A DNA stretch of 64,000 nucleotides from Melieria omissa (taxonomy: Eukaryota > Arthropoda > Insecta > Diptera > Ulidiidae). Below are positions 47,373-58,365 of the stretch, piece by piece. The DNA is taken from contig OZ020267.1 of the NCBI GenBank assembly GCA_963971225.1, positions 67,546,577 to 67,610,576 of the forward strand, in the 5' to 3' direction. The notes under the pieces are model-generated. The model saw nothing but the letters and a program-made list of their open reading frames with translations. It searched no databases and was not told the origin of the DNA. Made by a program: the position numbers and the translations under genes. The first letter of the stretch is position 1; each line of letters starts with the position of its first letter.

Positions 47373-47397
47373 AACTAGTCGCTCATCCTAGTGTTAA

Positions 47398-47510
47398 AAG
47401 TACTCAGTGCTCATATTTGATTCCTGAAAGTAACGATTAAGTGTACCTAATAGTACTCAGTATCGATATTTTTAAAAATAAAGTACTAACTACTCTTTGG
47501 AGAGTCATTT
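47398..47510. repeat. ~58-bp minisatellite, right part
   Basis: Continues the array left of the piggyBac element: AGTACTCAGTGCTCATATTT, then GATTCCTGAAAGTAACGATT. Joining across one TTAA restores the phase. Confidence 0.8.
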
Positions 47511-48004
47511 ACTACTATTTTAACAATTTTGACCACTACACATTTTTTTAACTAAGGCTGGAGTCTTAAAGTGTTTTCTCTTTATAATGCAAAGAAAAAG
47601 GCGTGGTCCGTATAGGAAGCTGTATATATGTATATCAGGGGTCGGCAAAGCTTACTCTTATGAGCAGACGCTCAGCACACGTACACAGTACGCTCTCTCA
47701 ATCAGCCGTTGTTCAGGTATAATTTACACAGTGGAGAGAAATTTCACTGCGCAATATCTACACAATATATCTACACAAGAAATATAAGAACAAGCAGAAT
47801 GATTAAAGCCATTTTGGTTCATTCGTCCACTCTGCTAACTGTGTGATTATCTGTTTATACTTTCATCCATCTTCAACTGACTCGTACGCGTCATAGCTGA
47901 AGGGGTTCGATGAATTGGAATATCAGGTTTCGATTTTATTGACACTTCAGCTAAGAATTCAGAAGAAAACAGATGCGTTTTACTTGCTGTTGAGAAGCAT
48001 AGAA
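47511..48004. other. No gene recognised; possible solo hAT end
   Basis: CAGGGGTCGGCAAAGC at 47,636 matches a common hAT 5' terminus, but no matching right end with an 8-bp duplication was found. Confidence 0.4.
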
Positions 48005-48312
48005 AAATAAAATTTAGCTGAGTAAAACAGGCGCACTGTTTTCTCCTACCGAGACCCTAGGTTCGAATCCTAGCTCGGGTTGGTAAAAGATTTCTATCGC
48101 TATCGACATGAAACAGATAAGAATTACAAGAATCGCACAAGTTAACTTCTGGATAAAACTCGGTTTTATCGCGGTTCAGATTCGGCGTTAAACTGTAGGT
48201 CCCTCCTTCCCTTTCCCCAAGACGCTTGAAATGTGTGTTGTAACACATGTTGTAGAAAAACAGTGTTGCGTACACATTTCAACAAACAGGTGAACAAATG
48301 TGGTATCACTCT
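48005..48312 (+). mobile_element. tRNA-derived SINE, copy 2 of the 8.4 kb family
   Basis: A good B box GGTTCGAATCC lies at 48,060 and a degraded A box (TAGCTGAGTAAA) near 48,015. The body matches the first copy (CTATCGCTATCGACATGAA, GAATTACAAGAATCGCACAAG, GGCGTTAAACTGTAGGTCCC) up to GTGGTATCAC. After that it diverges into CT-rich sequence, with a weak tail-like GTACAATGGTCC at 48,354. Boundaries approximate. Confidence 0.75.
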
Positions 48313-48452
48313 CCTTCCTTATCCTTTCCCTACCATCCTTCCCGACGGATATAGTACAATGGTCCAAATGGACTAAGTACTATGGAAGGCTTGTAGCCTT
48401 TCTGTCCAATCTCACATCATTATTTTAAATAAGTCACCAAAAACCAATATAT

Positions 48453-48699
48453 CTGTGGTCAAAAGCAATAACCGCTTAAGTCGAAAATTGCTGTTTCGAG
48501 CAATCTCGTTTTAAAGTTTTAGCGCGTAGTGTTTTCATTATGGGAATGCGAATAGGTTTTTATTAATAACTTTTTTTATTTTAAAGTTACAAACTCCCCG
48601 ATTTTACACGAACGTAGAGCGCAGTCAAGGGAACGTGGTGGCACCCATAACTCAATTTCTTCTTAAGTCGACTTAAGCGGTTATTGCTTTTGAACACAG
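48453..48699. mobile_element. 247-bp MITE, copy 2
   Basis: Same length as copy 1 and nearly identical in sequence. Flanked by ATAT on both sides (48,449-48,452 and 48,700-48,703). The right end carries one substitution (GAACACAG for GACCACAG). Confidence 0.9.
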
Positions 48700-48703
48700 A
48701 TAT

Positions 48704-51700
48704 ATATATATAAGTAAAATCTTTTGCCTTATCATTTCGCACATCTCATATTCAAATTTTCCTACTGGGTAATGAACGAAAAAGACAAAAAAACAGGCAA
48801 CGCCCAGTAATTAGCAAACAACACCACTGTTATTATTACAGTTTTTGTTATTCTTGTTGTTGTTGGGTGTTTTTTGCTTTGAATTTGATGTGTTGGCAGT
48901 TGTATTTTTTGTATTTGTTTAGTTTGTTTTTGGGGTTTTTTTTTTGGGCTTTGACCACAGCGCCCAGCCAGCGAACGGAACGAAGATATAATTTGTGGCG
49001 GATAGAGAAGCTTCACACCCAACCACCCAAATGGCAAAGAAGACTCACATACAACTGTTTCACACAAACACCTACATAGACAAACTAACTAGCAGCTTAA
49101 TAGATGCAACAACAATAACAACAATAAAACACAACACAACAGCTGGCTGAGAATACTTTGACTTTTTACCTGGCAAACATTTTGGCAGACGAATTGGCGA
49201 CTGAAAGCGGCGCAACGATGCGTGCGTGAGTAGATGGGCGTGCGAGTGGGTGGGTAGCGGTATTTGACTACACGGCAGGCAGCCTGACAGACATCTAAGT
49301 GGGCTTTGTGCGTGCGTGTGTGTGCGTGTGTAGATGTGTGTGGCGATAAAATCCTTTAGTAAAATTGCTATGCAGTCGAATAAAATGTTTGACTTCTAGA
49401 TGGAATTTCGGTTTTGTGGTTTTTAATGAAATTTGTAGCATGAGTGCCGACTCTGACTACGAACGGTGGCGCTTTAAGGTCGACGGGTGCAGCGCGCCAG
49501 ATCGGTTGGGTGAGTTGATAGTAGTTAATGCCTATGGGGAATGTTGCCGAAAGGAATATAAACACGTACCTACATGTGGCTATGTGTTTGCATGTGTGTG
49601 CACTGCGCATATACAAATTATGTACATGTAATGGCATGTGTGTGTGTATGTGTTTGTGTGTAGTCGCATTTGGCTGATGCGAAACTAAATTGCCAAAGTA
49701 CTTAAGTTCGGCAGCAGTTTGCTCGTTTCCACCCCAAACATTAGGCGCGCTCCCTTGGCTTTTTAACTGCACACGTTGCCGCCCTTCAGGACGCTTCTCA
49801 TCATGCACTGCAAAATTACCATCAATTTTAAGCGCCGTAGGATATCAAGGCTTAAGAAGCTTTACGAGAACTGTGTTTTGTGTGTTGCACGTAATGCCAA
49901 AAAACTTTTCGTAAGCAAGAAAAGTGTAGCAGCGCTGAAAAGTGGAAACGGAAATTCATATAAACACAAACACACACACATACATCTGTACTCATTAGAC
50001 ATTCGTACTCTCGTTTCCACTACAATGCGATAGCAAAGTTTTGCATTCGAGAGCAGTGTATTTACGCCTGAAAGCATGCCACACATACACACACACACGC
50101 ACACGCACAAACATTTGTATTGCCATAGACACTAAACAGATAGCGGCATATGTGCGTTTCGAGCTCGTTTGGCACACCTACTGCTATATTTAGCTATTTT
50201 TAGCAGCGCAATTAGGCATTTGGCTGCGACGCTGCTGGCACCAAAACGCAATCGGATAGCTGGCCATTTATTTGAGGCTTGAGTCGGCTCGAGTAGCTCT
50301 TGGGTGGCGCATAATTCATTGACTGCTGGCCTAAATTTATACAAATTAATTGGAAATATATATCAGTAGAGCTAATCACTAATTACTTGTTGGCAAAAGA
50401 AACTCTGCAAGAACAACTTTTGCTTTACGTAGGTGCGAGATAATTCCTTAGCAGCGTCTTGTGGCATCTTAAAGACGCCTTTGGCCTCAAGAAGGCAAAA
50501 GTGTAGGCAATTTTTATTATACAATTTATTATTTTTACCATTGGCTGTTAATAAAGAAAAAATAAAAGAATTTATCAAATATTTGTTCTAAACAAAAACT
50601 CGGTTTTAGCGTTTAGGTGGGCGATGGACGCAACTTGTGCTTTCCGTCACCTCAGACGTGTTTTTCTGTTACTATGTAAGAGTGATGGTAGACAGTTGAT
50701 TAGACCACTTTCTATGGGCAAAGGTCATGAAAAAGCCAGTCATATCAGACAGTGTGCTGTGTCCTGTCGTCAGGCGAACGACTTTCTTTGTGTGTTTCTA
50801 TGTTGATAAGTGATCAGCTTGGCTCCTTGGAATCACAAACCTATTCAGAGTTCTCTGCAGGGTAAGAAGATTAAAGAAAGATTAACAGAGAACCATAAGT
50901 TGCAGTCCGGTGAACGTTAATCTCTCTCGATTTTTATAGATCAACATTTTCTAGTTAGATTGTTTTGACAAAATAAAAAAAAGACTATAAGTTAGATAAA
51001 ACACACTGTAGCTTTGCACATCTTCGAAAAATGAAAATGCATTAAAAAAAAAATTACTATTGTTTTAAGTTTCTATGAAATAGTTTTTTATAACTATTCG
51101 AATTTTAACCACAAAAATAATTAAAATGCATACTGTAAAAACTCAAATTACTTCAGCCGATTTGTGTTGCGTTGGCAGCTGCAAACAACACTTTGCGTCA
51201 CACTTTAATTGCACTTGGCACAACAACAACAACAACAACGAAAACAACTTCAAATTTGTAGTTTAATTTGCTCGCTCAATTGCAGCGCTCGCTCTCACGT
51301 TACAACTTTGGCTGCCTGCCGTTTACACCCTCCCCCCCCCCCCCCTGAACCAACAATTATGTTTACCCCATTTCCATTACTTCCACAACTTTTCGCACTC
51401 GGTCCCTTTCTCGCTGATGCTGCCTTCACACTGTACAGCAGCACTCAAAAACAGTTTAGAACAGCAATTTACCGTTGTGCTTGAACCTCAATTGAGCGTC
51501 CTTTCCGCTTTTTCCTTTGCCGCTGCACACCGCGCGCTCTGTTGGCCCAATTTTCTAACCTACAATTTTCTTTTCATATTGACGCAGCGCAATGCTACGT
51601 CAAAAACTCAACAAAAAGTTGTTTGTTATATGACCCGCAGCTTTTGACCAATTAAAAAAACCAAAACAACAACAACAACAAAATATAGTAACTTGAATAA

Positions 51701-51889
51701 AATGTGCAAAGGTGGAAGGGTGCGGGGAAATAATTTGAAAAAAATCATGAAAGGAGGAGAAAGGAAATTTAAGTGAAGGATAAAAATAATTTTTTTGTTA
51801 CAAATTTTTTCAATGATACACATTAAAAATTATAATTTTTTGTTTAATTTAGAAATTTTTTTTTTATTTAATTAATTTATGTTTTCTTG
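48704..51889. other. No gene recognised
   Basis: CA/GT microsatellites (49,312-49,331, 49,636-49,660, 50,083-50,107), CAA runs and a run of 14 C at 51,331-51,344. Frames up to 146 codons on both strands lack known motifs. Confidence 0.5.
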
Positions 51890-52150
51890 TTATAGTTATT
51901 AATTTTTTTTTTTAATTAATGATATTAAGTTATTATTTCTTTCTTTTTAATTTGATGTTTTTTATTAATTTTTTATTTGTTTATTTGTTTATTGAGTATT
52001 TATTTGTTATTTTTAAAATTGAATTGTTTTTTATTAAAGTTAAGTTATTATTTTTTCTTTTTAATTTAATGTTTTTTATTTGTTGTATTAATTGTTTATT
52101 AAGTATTTATTTGTTATTTTTAAAATTGAATTTTTTCTTATTTTTTTTAG
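51890..52150. repeat. AT-rich tandem repeat, two units of ~115 bp
   Basis: AAGTTATTATTT starts at 51,927 and 52,042. Each unit continues with TTTTTAAT, ATGTTTTTTATT, GAGTATTTATTTGTTATTTT (or AAGTATTT) and TAAAATTGAATT. Confidence 0.75.
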
Positions 52151-52301
52151 TTTTTTTTATTTAATATATTTTAATTGTTAATCATTTTCTGAATTTTTAA
52201 TTTATTTTTAACAAGACAATTAAATGTATATTTTAATTAATTAATTTATTTTACTTGCTAAATTTTTATATTTATTTATTAATATTGCATTTTTATTTAT
52301 A

Positions 52302-53546
52302 CATGGTTTTTCATCATGAGCCGAAAAAGTAAAGAAAAAAATCAATTAAAATTTGAATTTTGATGAAACTTTATTATCAAAATAATATTTGGTTTGTGCC
52401 ATTAGTAATGGAATATGGCATCATTCAAATGACCGCCACGAGCAGCCTGGCACACCTCGATTCGTTTTAGGTAATTTTCGATGACTTTTTTACATATAGC
52501 AAGCTGTAAGGTTCCAAGAACTGCACGCATGTTGTCCCTCAAATGTCCTCCAGAGTCTGCGGAATGTCTGCATAGACTTGGTCTTTCGCGTAGCCCCAAA
52601 GAAAAAAGTCCAAAGGGTTCAGATCGCACGATCTTGACGGCCAATTGGCATCACCAAAACGCGAAATTATGCGTTCATCGAACCTATTTCGCAAGTCTGT
52701 CATGTTCGGTCGTGTTGTGTGGCATGTTGTTGAAACCACATCTCCTCCACATCCATATCTTCGATCGCTGGCCAGAAATACTCGGTTATCATGCGGTCAT
52801 AACGTTCAAAATTGACGGTAACGGTCTGTCCTTCGTCATTTTCGAAGAAATATGGTGGATGCATTGGGCGCTCGACAACCACACGTGGAGTGTGGTTGTG
52901 GTTTCTGAGTCCCACACACGGCAATTTTAACTATTAACGTAACCGCCGAGGTGAAAATGTGCTTAATCGCTGAAGAAAATTTTGTGCGAAAAATTGGGAT
53001 TTTCGGACTGTTTTTCAAGCACCCATTCGGCGTAGTTACGACGCATTCTGTGGTCTCCCGGCTCCAATTTCTGCACAAACTCAACTTTGTATGGATGAAG
53101 ATGCAAATCCAAATGCAAAATACGCCAAATTGAGGTGATGGAGATGTCCAATTGTTGTGAACGCCGGGGAAGCGATAAATTCGGGTCATCTTCAACACTG
53201 ACAGCTACAGCAGCAATATTTTCGGCCGAACGAGCAGGGCGATTACGTATTGGCCTCTGTACCTCTTGTACAGAACCAGTTCGTACGAATTTCGCCAATA
53301 AATCTGAAATTGTTGACAAAACAGAAATCCAAAATCCTTCTTTAGTGCTCAAAAAGTGATGTTCAAATTTTCACCATTTTTGTAGTGAATTTTCACTATG
53401 TTTACACGTTGAGCGATGCTAAATCAGTCCATTTTCATAAATGGCAAACACTAAATTACAATATTAACACAATGCAACGACAGATGACAGCTGCGGTTGT
53501 CGTACGCAGGGCTGCCAAAGTTTTCGGTTCGAAATGAAAAACCCTG
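52302..53546 (-). mobile_element. DD41D mariner-like element, decayed, near full length (1,245 bp)
   Basis: Ends CATGGTTTTTCATCATGAGC and, reversed, CAGGGTTTTTCATTTCGAAC are diverged inverted repeats. TA lies on both sides (52,300-52,301 and 53,547-53,548). The minus strand carries a broken transposase related to, but clearly different from, the copies at 20 and 63 kb. Confidence 0.85.
52402..53432 (-). pseudogene. DD41D transposase with catalytic Asp deleted and several frameshifts
   Basis: The ATG at 53,432 is followed two codons later by TGA, then FSIAQRVNIVKIHYKNGENL, the N-terminal DNA-binding helices. A middle part follows (PRRSQQLDISITSIWRIL, LHPYKVEFVQKLEPGDHRMR). FFSD gives the first catalytic Asp, directly followed by TAA. 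Frameshifts follow near 52,900 and 52,720. The expected FQQDGATCH block reads FQQHATQH: compared with the 63 kb copy, ten bases are missing, including the second Asp codon. LNPLDFFLWG keeps the third Asp. The C-terminus ends GGHLNDAIFHY. About 343 codons overall, near family length. Not functional. Confidence 0.85.
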
Positions 53547-53564
53547 TATATGTTTTAATAATTG

Positions 53565-53652
53565 CGAAATATGTGAAGGCCTCTAAGGCCTCCGAGTGTG
53601 TCAGCCACTATGCAGAGGCAGCCACTATAACCAAACCTAACCTTACCTAACC
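53565..53652 (+). repeat. 5'-truncated retroposon tail (88 bp)
   Basis: The 9-bp duplication TAATAATTG (53,556-53,564 and 53,653-53,661) flanks it. It shares GAAATATGTG, GGCCTCCGAGTGTGTC, AGAGGCAGCCA and CCTAACCT with the end of the 8.4 kb SINE. Only the 3' end is present, as expected from incomplete target-primed reverse transcription. Confidence 0.8.
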
Positions 53653-53661
53653 TAATAATTG

Positions 53662-54077
53662 TTTTTATTGTTTTAATTTTTATTTAATTTGTTACTCGTT
53701 ATTTATTATTTATTTGTAATGTTTTATTAATTTTTTGTATTGTTTTATTTTGTATTTTTTATTTACTTGTTTTTTAAGTAGTTGCTAGTTTTTCATTCAT
53801 AATTTTTTTTATTATTTATTGTTTTATTTTATTGACTTTTTATTATTTGTTTAATGTATATTTTAATGTTTTAGTTTTCATTTATTTGTTTAATTTTCAT
53901 TTACAAAAACAGTTATTCGTCCATTTCTTATTATTTTTAAACTTTTTTATTTAATATTTTTTATGCCTTAATTTTTAATTATTATTTTATTTTAAATTTA
54001 CAAATTTACTTTTTGTTTTTATTTGAAAACAATTAACTTTTTGTTGGTTAAGTTATGTGTTTGATTTGTTTTGAATT
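53662..54077. other. AT-rich low-complexity DNA
   Basis: Mostly T-rich with TTTATT and TTTAAT motifs. No gene or clear repeat unit. Confidence 0.6.
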
Positions 54078-54487
54078 TATTTTTATTTTATTTTATTTTA
54101 TTTTATTTTATTTTATTTTATTTTATTTTATTTTATTTTATTTTATTTTATTTTATTTTATTTTATTTTATTTTATTTTATTTTATTTTATTTTATTTTA
54201 TTTTATTTTATTTTATTTTATTTTATTTTATTTTATTTTATTTTGTTTTATTTTATTTTATTTTATTTTATTTTATTTTATTTTATTTTATTTTATTTTA
54301 TTTTGTTTTATTTTATTTTATTTTATTTTATTTTATTTTATTTTATTTTATTTTATTTTATTTTATTTTATTTTATTTTATTTTATTTTATTTTATTTTA
54401 TTTTATTTTATTTTATTTTATTTTATTTTATTTTATTTCATTTCATTTTATTTTATTTTATTTTATTTTATTTTATTTTATTTTTAT
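54078..54487. repeat. (ATTTT)n pentanucleotide array
   Basis: About 80 nearly perfect ATTTT units with four single-base variants (TTTTG at 54,245 and 54,305; C variants near 54,440). All three frames are stop-free because five codons of ILFYF-type repeat span the unit. Confidence 0.97.
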
Positions 54488-57325
54488 TTATTTGTATTAA
54501 TTTTTAATTTATTATTTTCTATTTTATTTTTCCAATATTTTTATTTTTTAATTTTGCATTTTTATTTATTTTATTTTAGATTTTTTTTATGTATTTCTTA
54601 TTACTTCTTATTTTATTTTTTTTATTTACTTATTAACTTTTTGTTTTAATTTTGTAAAATTAATTTTTTGTTTGTTAAGTTATGTGTTTTATTTGTTTTG
54701 AATTTATGTTTATTTAATATTTATTTTTGAGTTTAAAATTTTTTTCTAAATAATTTTTTTGTTTTTACATTTTGTATTAATTTTTTATTTATTATTTTCT
54801 TTTTTATTTTCACAATATTTTTATTATTTAGTTTTCAATTTTTTTTTTTTATAATTAAAAATATATATATATACCTAGTTACTTGTTTGCATGCTGCACT
54901 TGTTTTGGCATTCATTAGTTGCAACTATCTGCCGTCTCTTTCTCGCTGTGAATACTTTCCTCCACTCGTCCTTTGCTGTTTCGCGCACACCGGCATTGAG
55001 GTTATGCGTTTTAGTTGTGTTGCTGCAGTGTCAATAATAGTTGTTGTTGTTGTTGTTCTGCTTGTTGCCTTTTCGTTGGCTTTTGGTTGTTTATTTATGG
55101 CTGCAGTTGATTGTTTGTGCGGCAATGCTGCCATCGCTTCTACATTCAGCTGGCTGAAGTTTAGTCGCAACTGCAAATTTTGCATGAATTTCGAAAATAT
55201 TGTTGGATTGCAACGCTGTGTATTTTTGAAAAAAAATACAAATTTTAACTTTTGATTGCAGCAAACACAATTCTAATTGTTGACGTAAATTAATTTGCGC
55301 TGTGCTGCATGACTAGCAACTGCAAAGTGGGGTGAAACGCATGTAGGATCTTAATTTAATGTAAGCAGCGAGCGTTTGATATGGAATTTTCATGCACACA
55401 GACCGTTTTATAAGCTAATGTTTGATTTTCTTTTCTAAAAAGTTAAGAATCTATGAAGCAATCAATTTTCTGATTAACACATTAAGATTTACTGAAATGA
55501 GGTGGCAATGAATTTCAAAGCATTGCTTTCAGCTTGATGTCTACACTTAGGGGTTTTTTGTGCCACTAGCATCATCTTTATACTCTTTTAGTATATAAAT
55601 ATGTATGTATATCTCTGAATTGAGCTAATCCAGCCGCAACGTTCCTTCTGGCTAATGGTCCGTTCCTCCACTCACGTTGCAATTTAGCCACTGAATAATG
55701 TCACATTAGTGTCCGCAACCATAGTGTATTATAGTCTTTATAACATTTAATTTGTATTATGCTGACATTGGCTTGGCGCCAGAATGTATGCTACATATTA
55801 GTTTAGTTTTTGCTTTTTTGTAAAGCACGCCTCTCACAAATAAAATAACGCAGTTTACGAGCAAACGTGTCCACTTATGGCAGCTAAATGGCCAAATACA
55901 CATACAAACACACACATGTACGCCCACACATACATTCATAGAGCCATACACGATTGCGTTAAGGCATGAGAAGCGGCATGAGTGCGATTGCGACGACACT
56001 TCAAACAGCCAACGCCAAAGAGCATCAACTGATTTTAATGGCATACATGTATGTATGTACATGTATGTGTGCATATACGAACGCTTGCTTATGTGAATCA
56101 GTTCATGTGTTTGTATGTGTTGGTCAGTCACTTGGGCCAACATGAAAACACACTTTGAGTTGAGCTGACACACACAACACCGACTCGCGGCGCGTTCACG
56201 TGTACTCTGCTCTCACTTTTTGACTAACCAAACAACTGACAGACACTGACTAACAGGCTGACCACTTCAGGCGCCGGTATCCGCACTCAACGCTTCCACT
56301 ACAAACGCCGCTTATTTATTTCGTGGGGGGGTACGACACTTTCATATTTCAGATTCCCATTAGGTTTCATTATGTCGCTGCGTCGTCGTTGGTACTCTTT
56401 CTCTGCACATGTATTTGTTTTATATGTGTGTTTGTGTGTGTGTGTGTGAGTTTGTGCTGCTATTGACTTCGCGTTTTCGCTGCTGCCAGCGTGTACCCAT
56501 TGTTGTTATTGTTGGCATACAAATTCACTATAAAATATAGAGAAAAGAAAAACAAAAACAAGAAAAGCATCTCGCAACAAACTGTCAGCGAAACAAAAAA
56601 ATTGTAATTTATTTGCGTGTGTGAGTGCAAACGATGATTTTTGTTTTTCTTTGCGTTCAGTTTTCGTTCGCCTCGCCAGCCATTTGGCTATTATTTTTTG
56701 TTGTTGTTGTTGTTGTTGTTGCTGCTGCTGGATTTTATGTGATTTTTCTTCATCTGCTATGCGCATTTGGCTATGCTTTGGGTTTTGTTGTTGTTGTTGG
56801 CGTTAGTGTTTGCTGTTTCTCTAATCTAAAATATGGCAAGATTGGGTGTGTGTGTGTGTGTGTGTGTGTGATTTTTGGGCTATGTGTGTTAGTTGTTTGT
56901 GTTGACTTTGTTGTTGTAGTGTCTGCTGGCGTAACGCATCTATCAAAGCGCTGACGCCGCACAATGTCCTTCATGATTTTCTATTATATGTGTACGTGTG
57001 TATATGTGTGTATATGTGGGTATGTGTGTTTGTTGAACTTAGTTACAGTTATTATTATAGTTTGTTACAGTTTAAGTAATTTTTATGCATCTCTTCTAAT
57101 CAGGGCAATCAATTTTTTTCTTCTTTTTATCGCCGGTTCTGGTCTAAGGTTAGGTTCGGTTCTAGAATAACTAAAGATCGCTGATATCGAGTCAGCAAAC
57201 TGTTGTTATCGTTTTTGGTTTTTTTTGCCGTGTTGATATGATTAAATTTATGTTTATGCGTTCGACTTTTGTTGTCTTCCACTGACTCGCTCTCAGGTTT
57301 TCGCTCTCCTCTGTTAGAAGTTTCC
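54488..57325. other. No gene recognised
   Basis: AT-rich to 54,870, then unique DNA with (TTG)n/(CTG)n at 56,699-56,731, (GT)n at 56,845-56,870 and ATGT/ACAT patches near 55,900-56,120. Frames up to 138 codons lack known motifs. Confidence 0.5.
56845..56870. repeat. (GT)n microsatellite
   Basis: Thirteen uninterrupted GT units. Confidence 0.95.
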
Positions 57326-57329
57326 TTAA

Positions 57330-57941
57330 CCCTTTTAGTGCCGGGCGAAAAAGAGGTGCCTATGCGAGAATAACCGGCCGAATTTCACAGTTTTACTAGG
57401 GTTTGGGAAAATGCTCATAAAAACCAAACGAGAAACAATATTTGCATGATTTAAAAAGCATTATACTAAAGATGAAGTAGAGAATAAAGAGAATTTCCGA
57501 AATCCTGTATTACTTATTGTTGGTTTGTCAAAAACAGCAATGTTTGACACAAGCGGAAAATGTTTGACACAAGCGACAATAACAAAATTTACGCTTTGAA
57601 ACTGGAACTGGGACGAAATATCCAACGATCGAGAAGACACTAACTGATCCCAGCTCTCGCTGCAACGTTATTTCGCGAGAGTCTTCAAACAGTTGTTTAC
57701 ACGCTGCCGAAAAGTTCCGATAACATAAACGTCCACAAAGTGTTAAAACAAAAAGCTATTTTTTTTGTATTCTCTCTGAATGAAATTAGATCATTTATAA
57801 CGTAATACAAATTTATTTTGGAATAGAGCTCTCCCGCAATGCGAATAGTAAAGCGGTACAAGGCGCGGGCCGATATATCGGCTCTGGCACTTCTCGCTAG
57901 TGCAGCAAGAGCCGATATATCGGCCTCCGGCACTAAAAGGG
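57330..57941. mobile_element. TTAA-flanked MITE, piggyBac-like (612 bp)
   Basis: TTAA on both sides (57,326-57,329 and 57,942-57,945) with 15-bp inverted ends CCCTTTTAGTGCCGG. The palindrome GCCGATATATCGGC occurs twice near the right end (57,869-57,882 and 57,911-57,924). There is no transposase. The ends differ from those of the 45.6 kb piggyBac, so it belongs to another TTAA family. Confidence 0.85.
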
Positions 57942-57945
57942 TTAA

Positions 57946-58326
57946 TATCCTTCAAGAAATGTTTTTCTAACGTTTTCAACCTTCTTCTTGCTAAGGCTGA
58001 GCATTTACAGGGGAAGTTCTGCATACTTGTCACTCTGCTCCTATTAATCTTTCTTTTCTTCTTATCTACAAATATTCCATATTTGTTATGAACATTAAAC
58101 CTGTTTGATTTAATAGCGTTTTTTTTACCACATTCCACTACTTCGCATCACCAAATGGCCATCATAAATATTGTTTTCATATTTTGCATTCGTCCTTCTC
58201 TTCAGTGCCGTTACGTCAAACATTAAATGTTATTTGCCTATTTAGTGCCAAAACTTTCGGTCACCACGACGTTGCCCCCATTCGCATTAGCACTGTTCGA
58301 CGCGCGTTTACACATATGTTAGCCAT

Positions 58327-58365
<39 letters not shown>

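Larger units (their letters stand above)
45570..47393 (-). mobile_element. Rearranged piggyBac element with inverted duplication of its 3' end (1,824 bp)
   Basis: TTAA at 45,566-45,569 and 47,394-47,397 flanks ends that both read CACTAGGATG inward, as expected for piggyBac. Large arms, 45,754-46,107 and 47,018-47,372, are inverted copies of each other with few mismatches. Each arm holds the end of the transposase gene (the CKNFM-LEHG cysteine-rich tail and stop region), so both termini derive from the element's 3' side. The 5' end and N-terminal coding region are absent. A 174-bp segment present only at the left (45,580-45,753) carries a second GCAACTGGGC...AGGCCC hairpin. Confidence 0.85.

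Noticed and set aside
47636..47665. CAGGGGTCGGCAAAGC as a hAT end
   Set aside because: No opposite terminus or 8-bp duplication found; kept only as a note.
54055..54649. Long plus-strand frames of 150-192 codons
   Set aside because: Same cause: the (ATTTT)n array and adjoining T-rich DNA.
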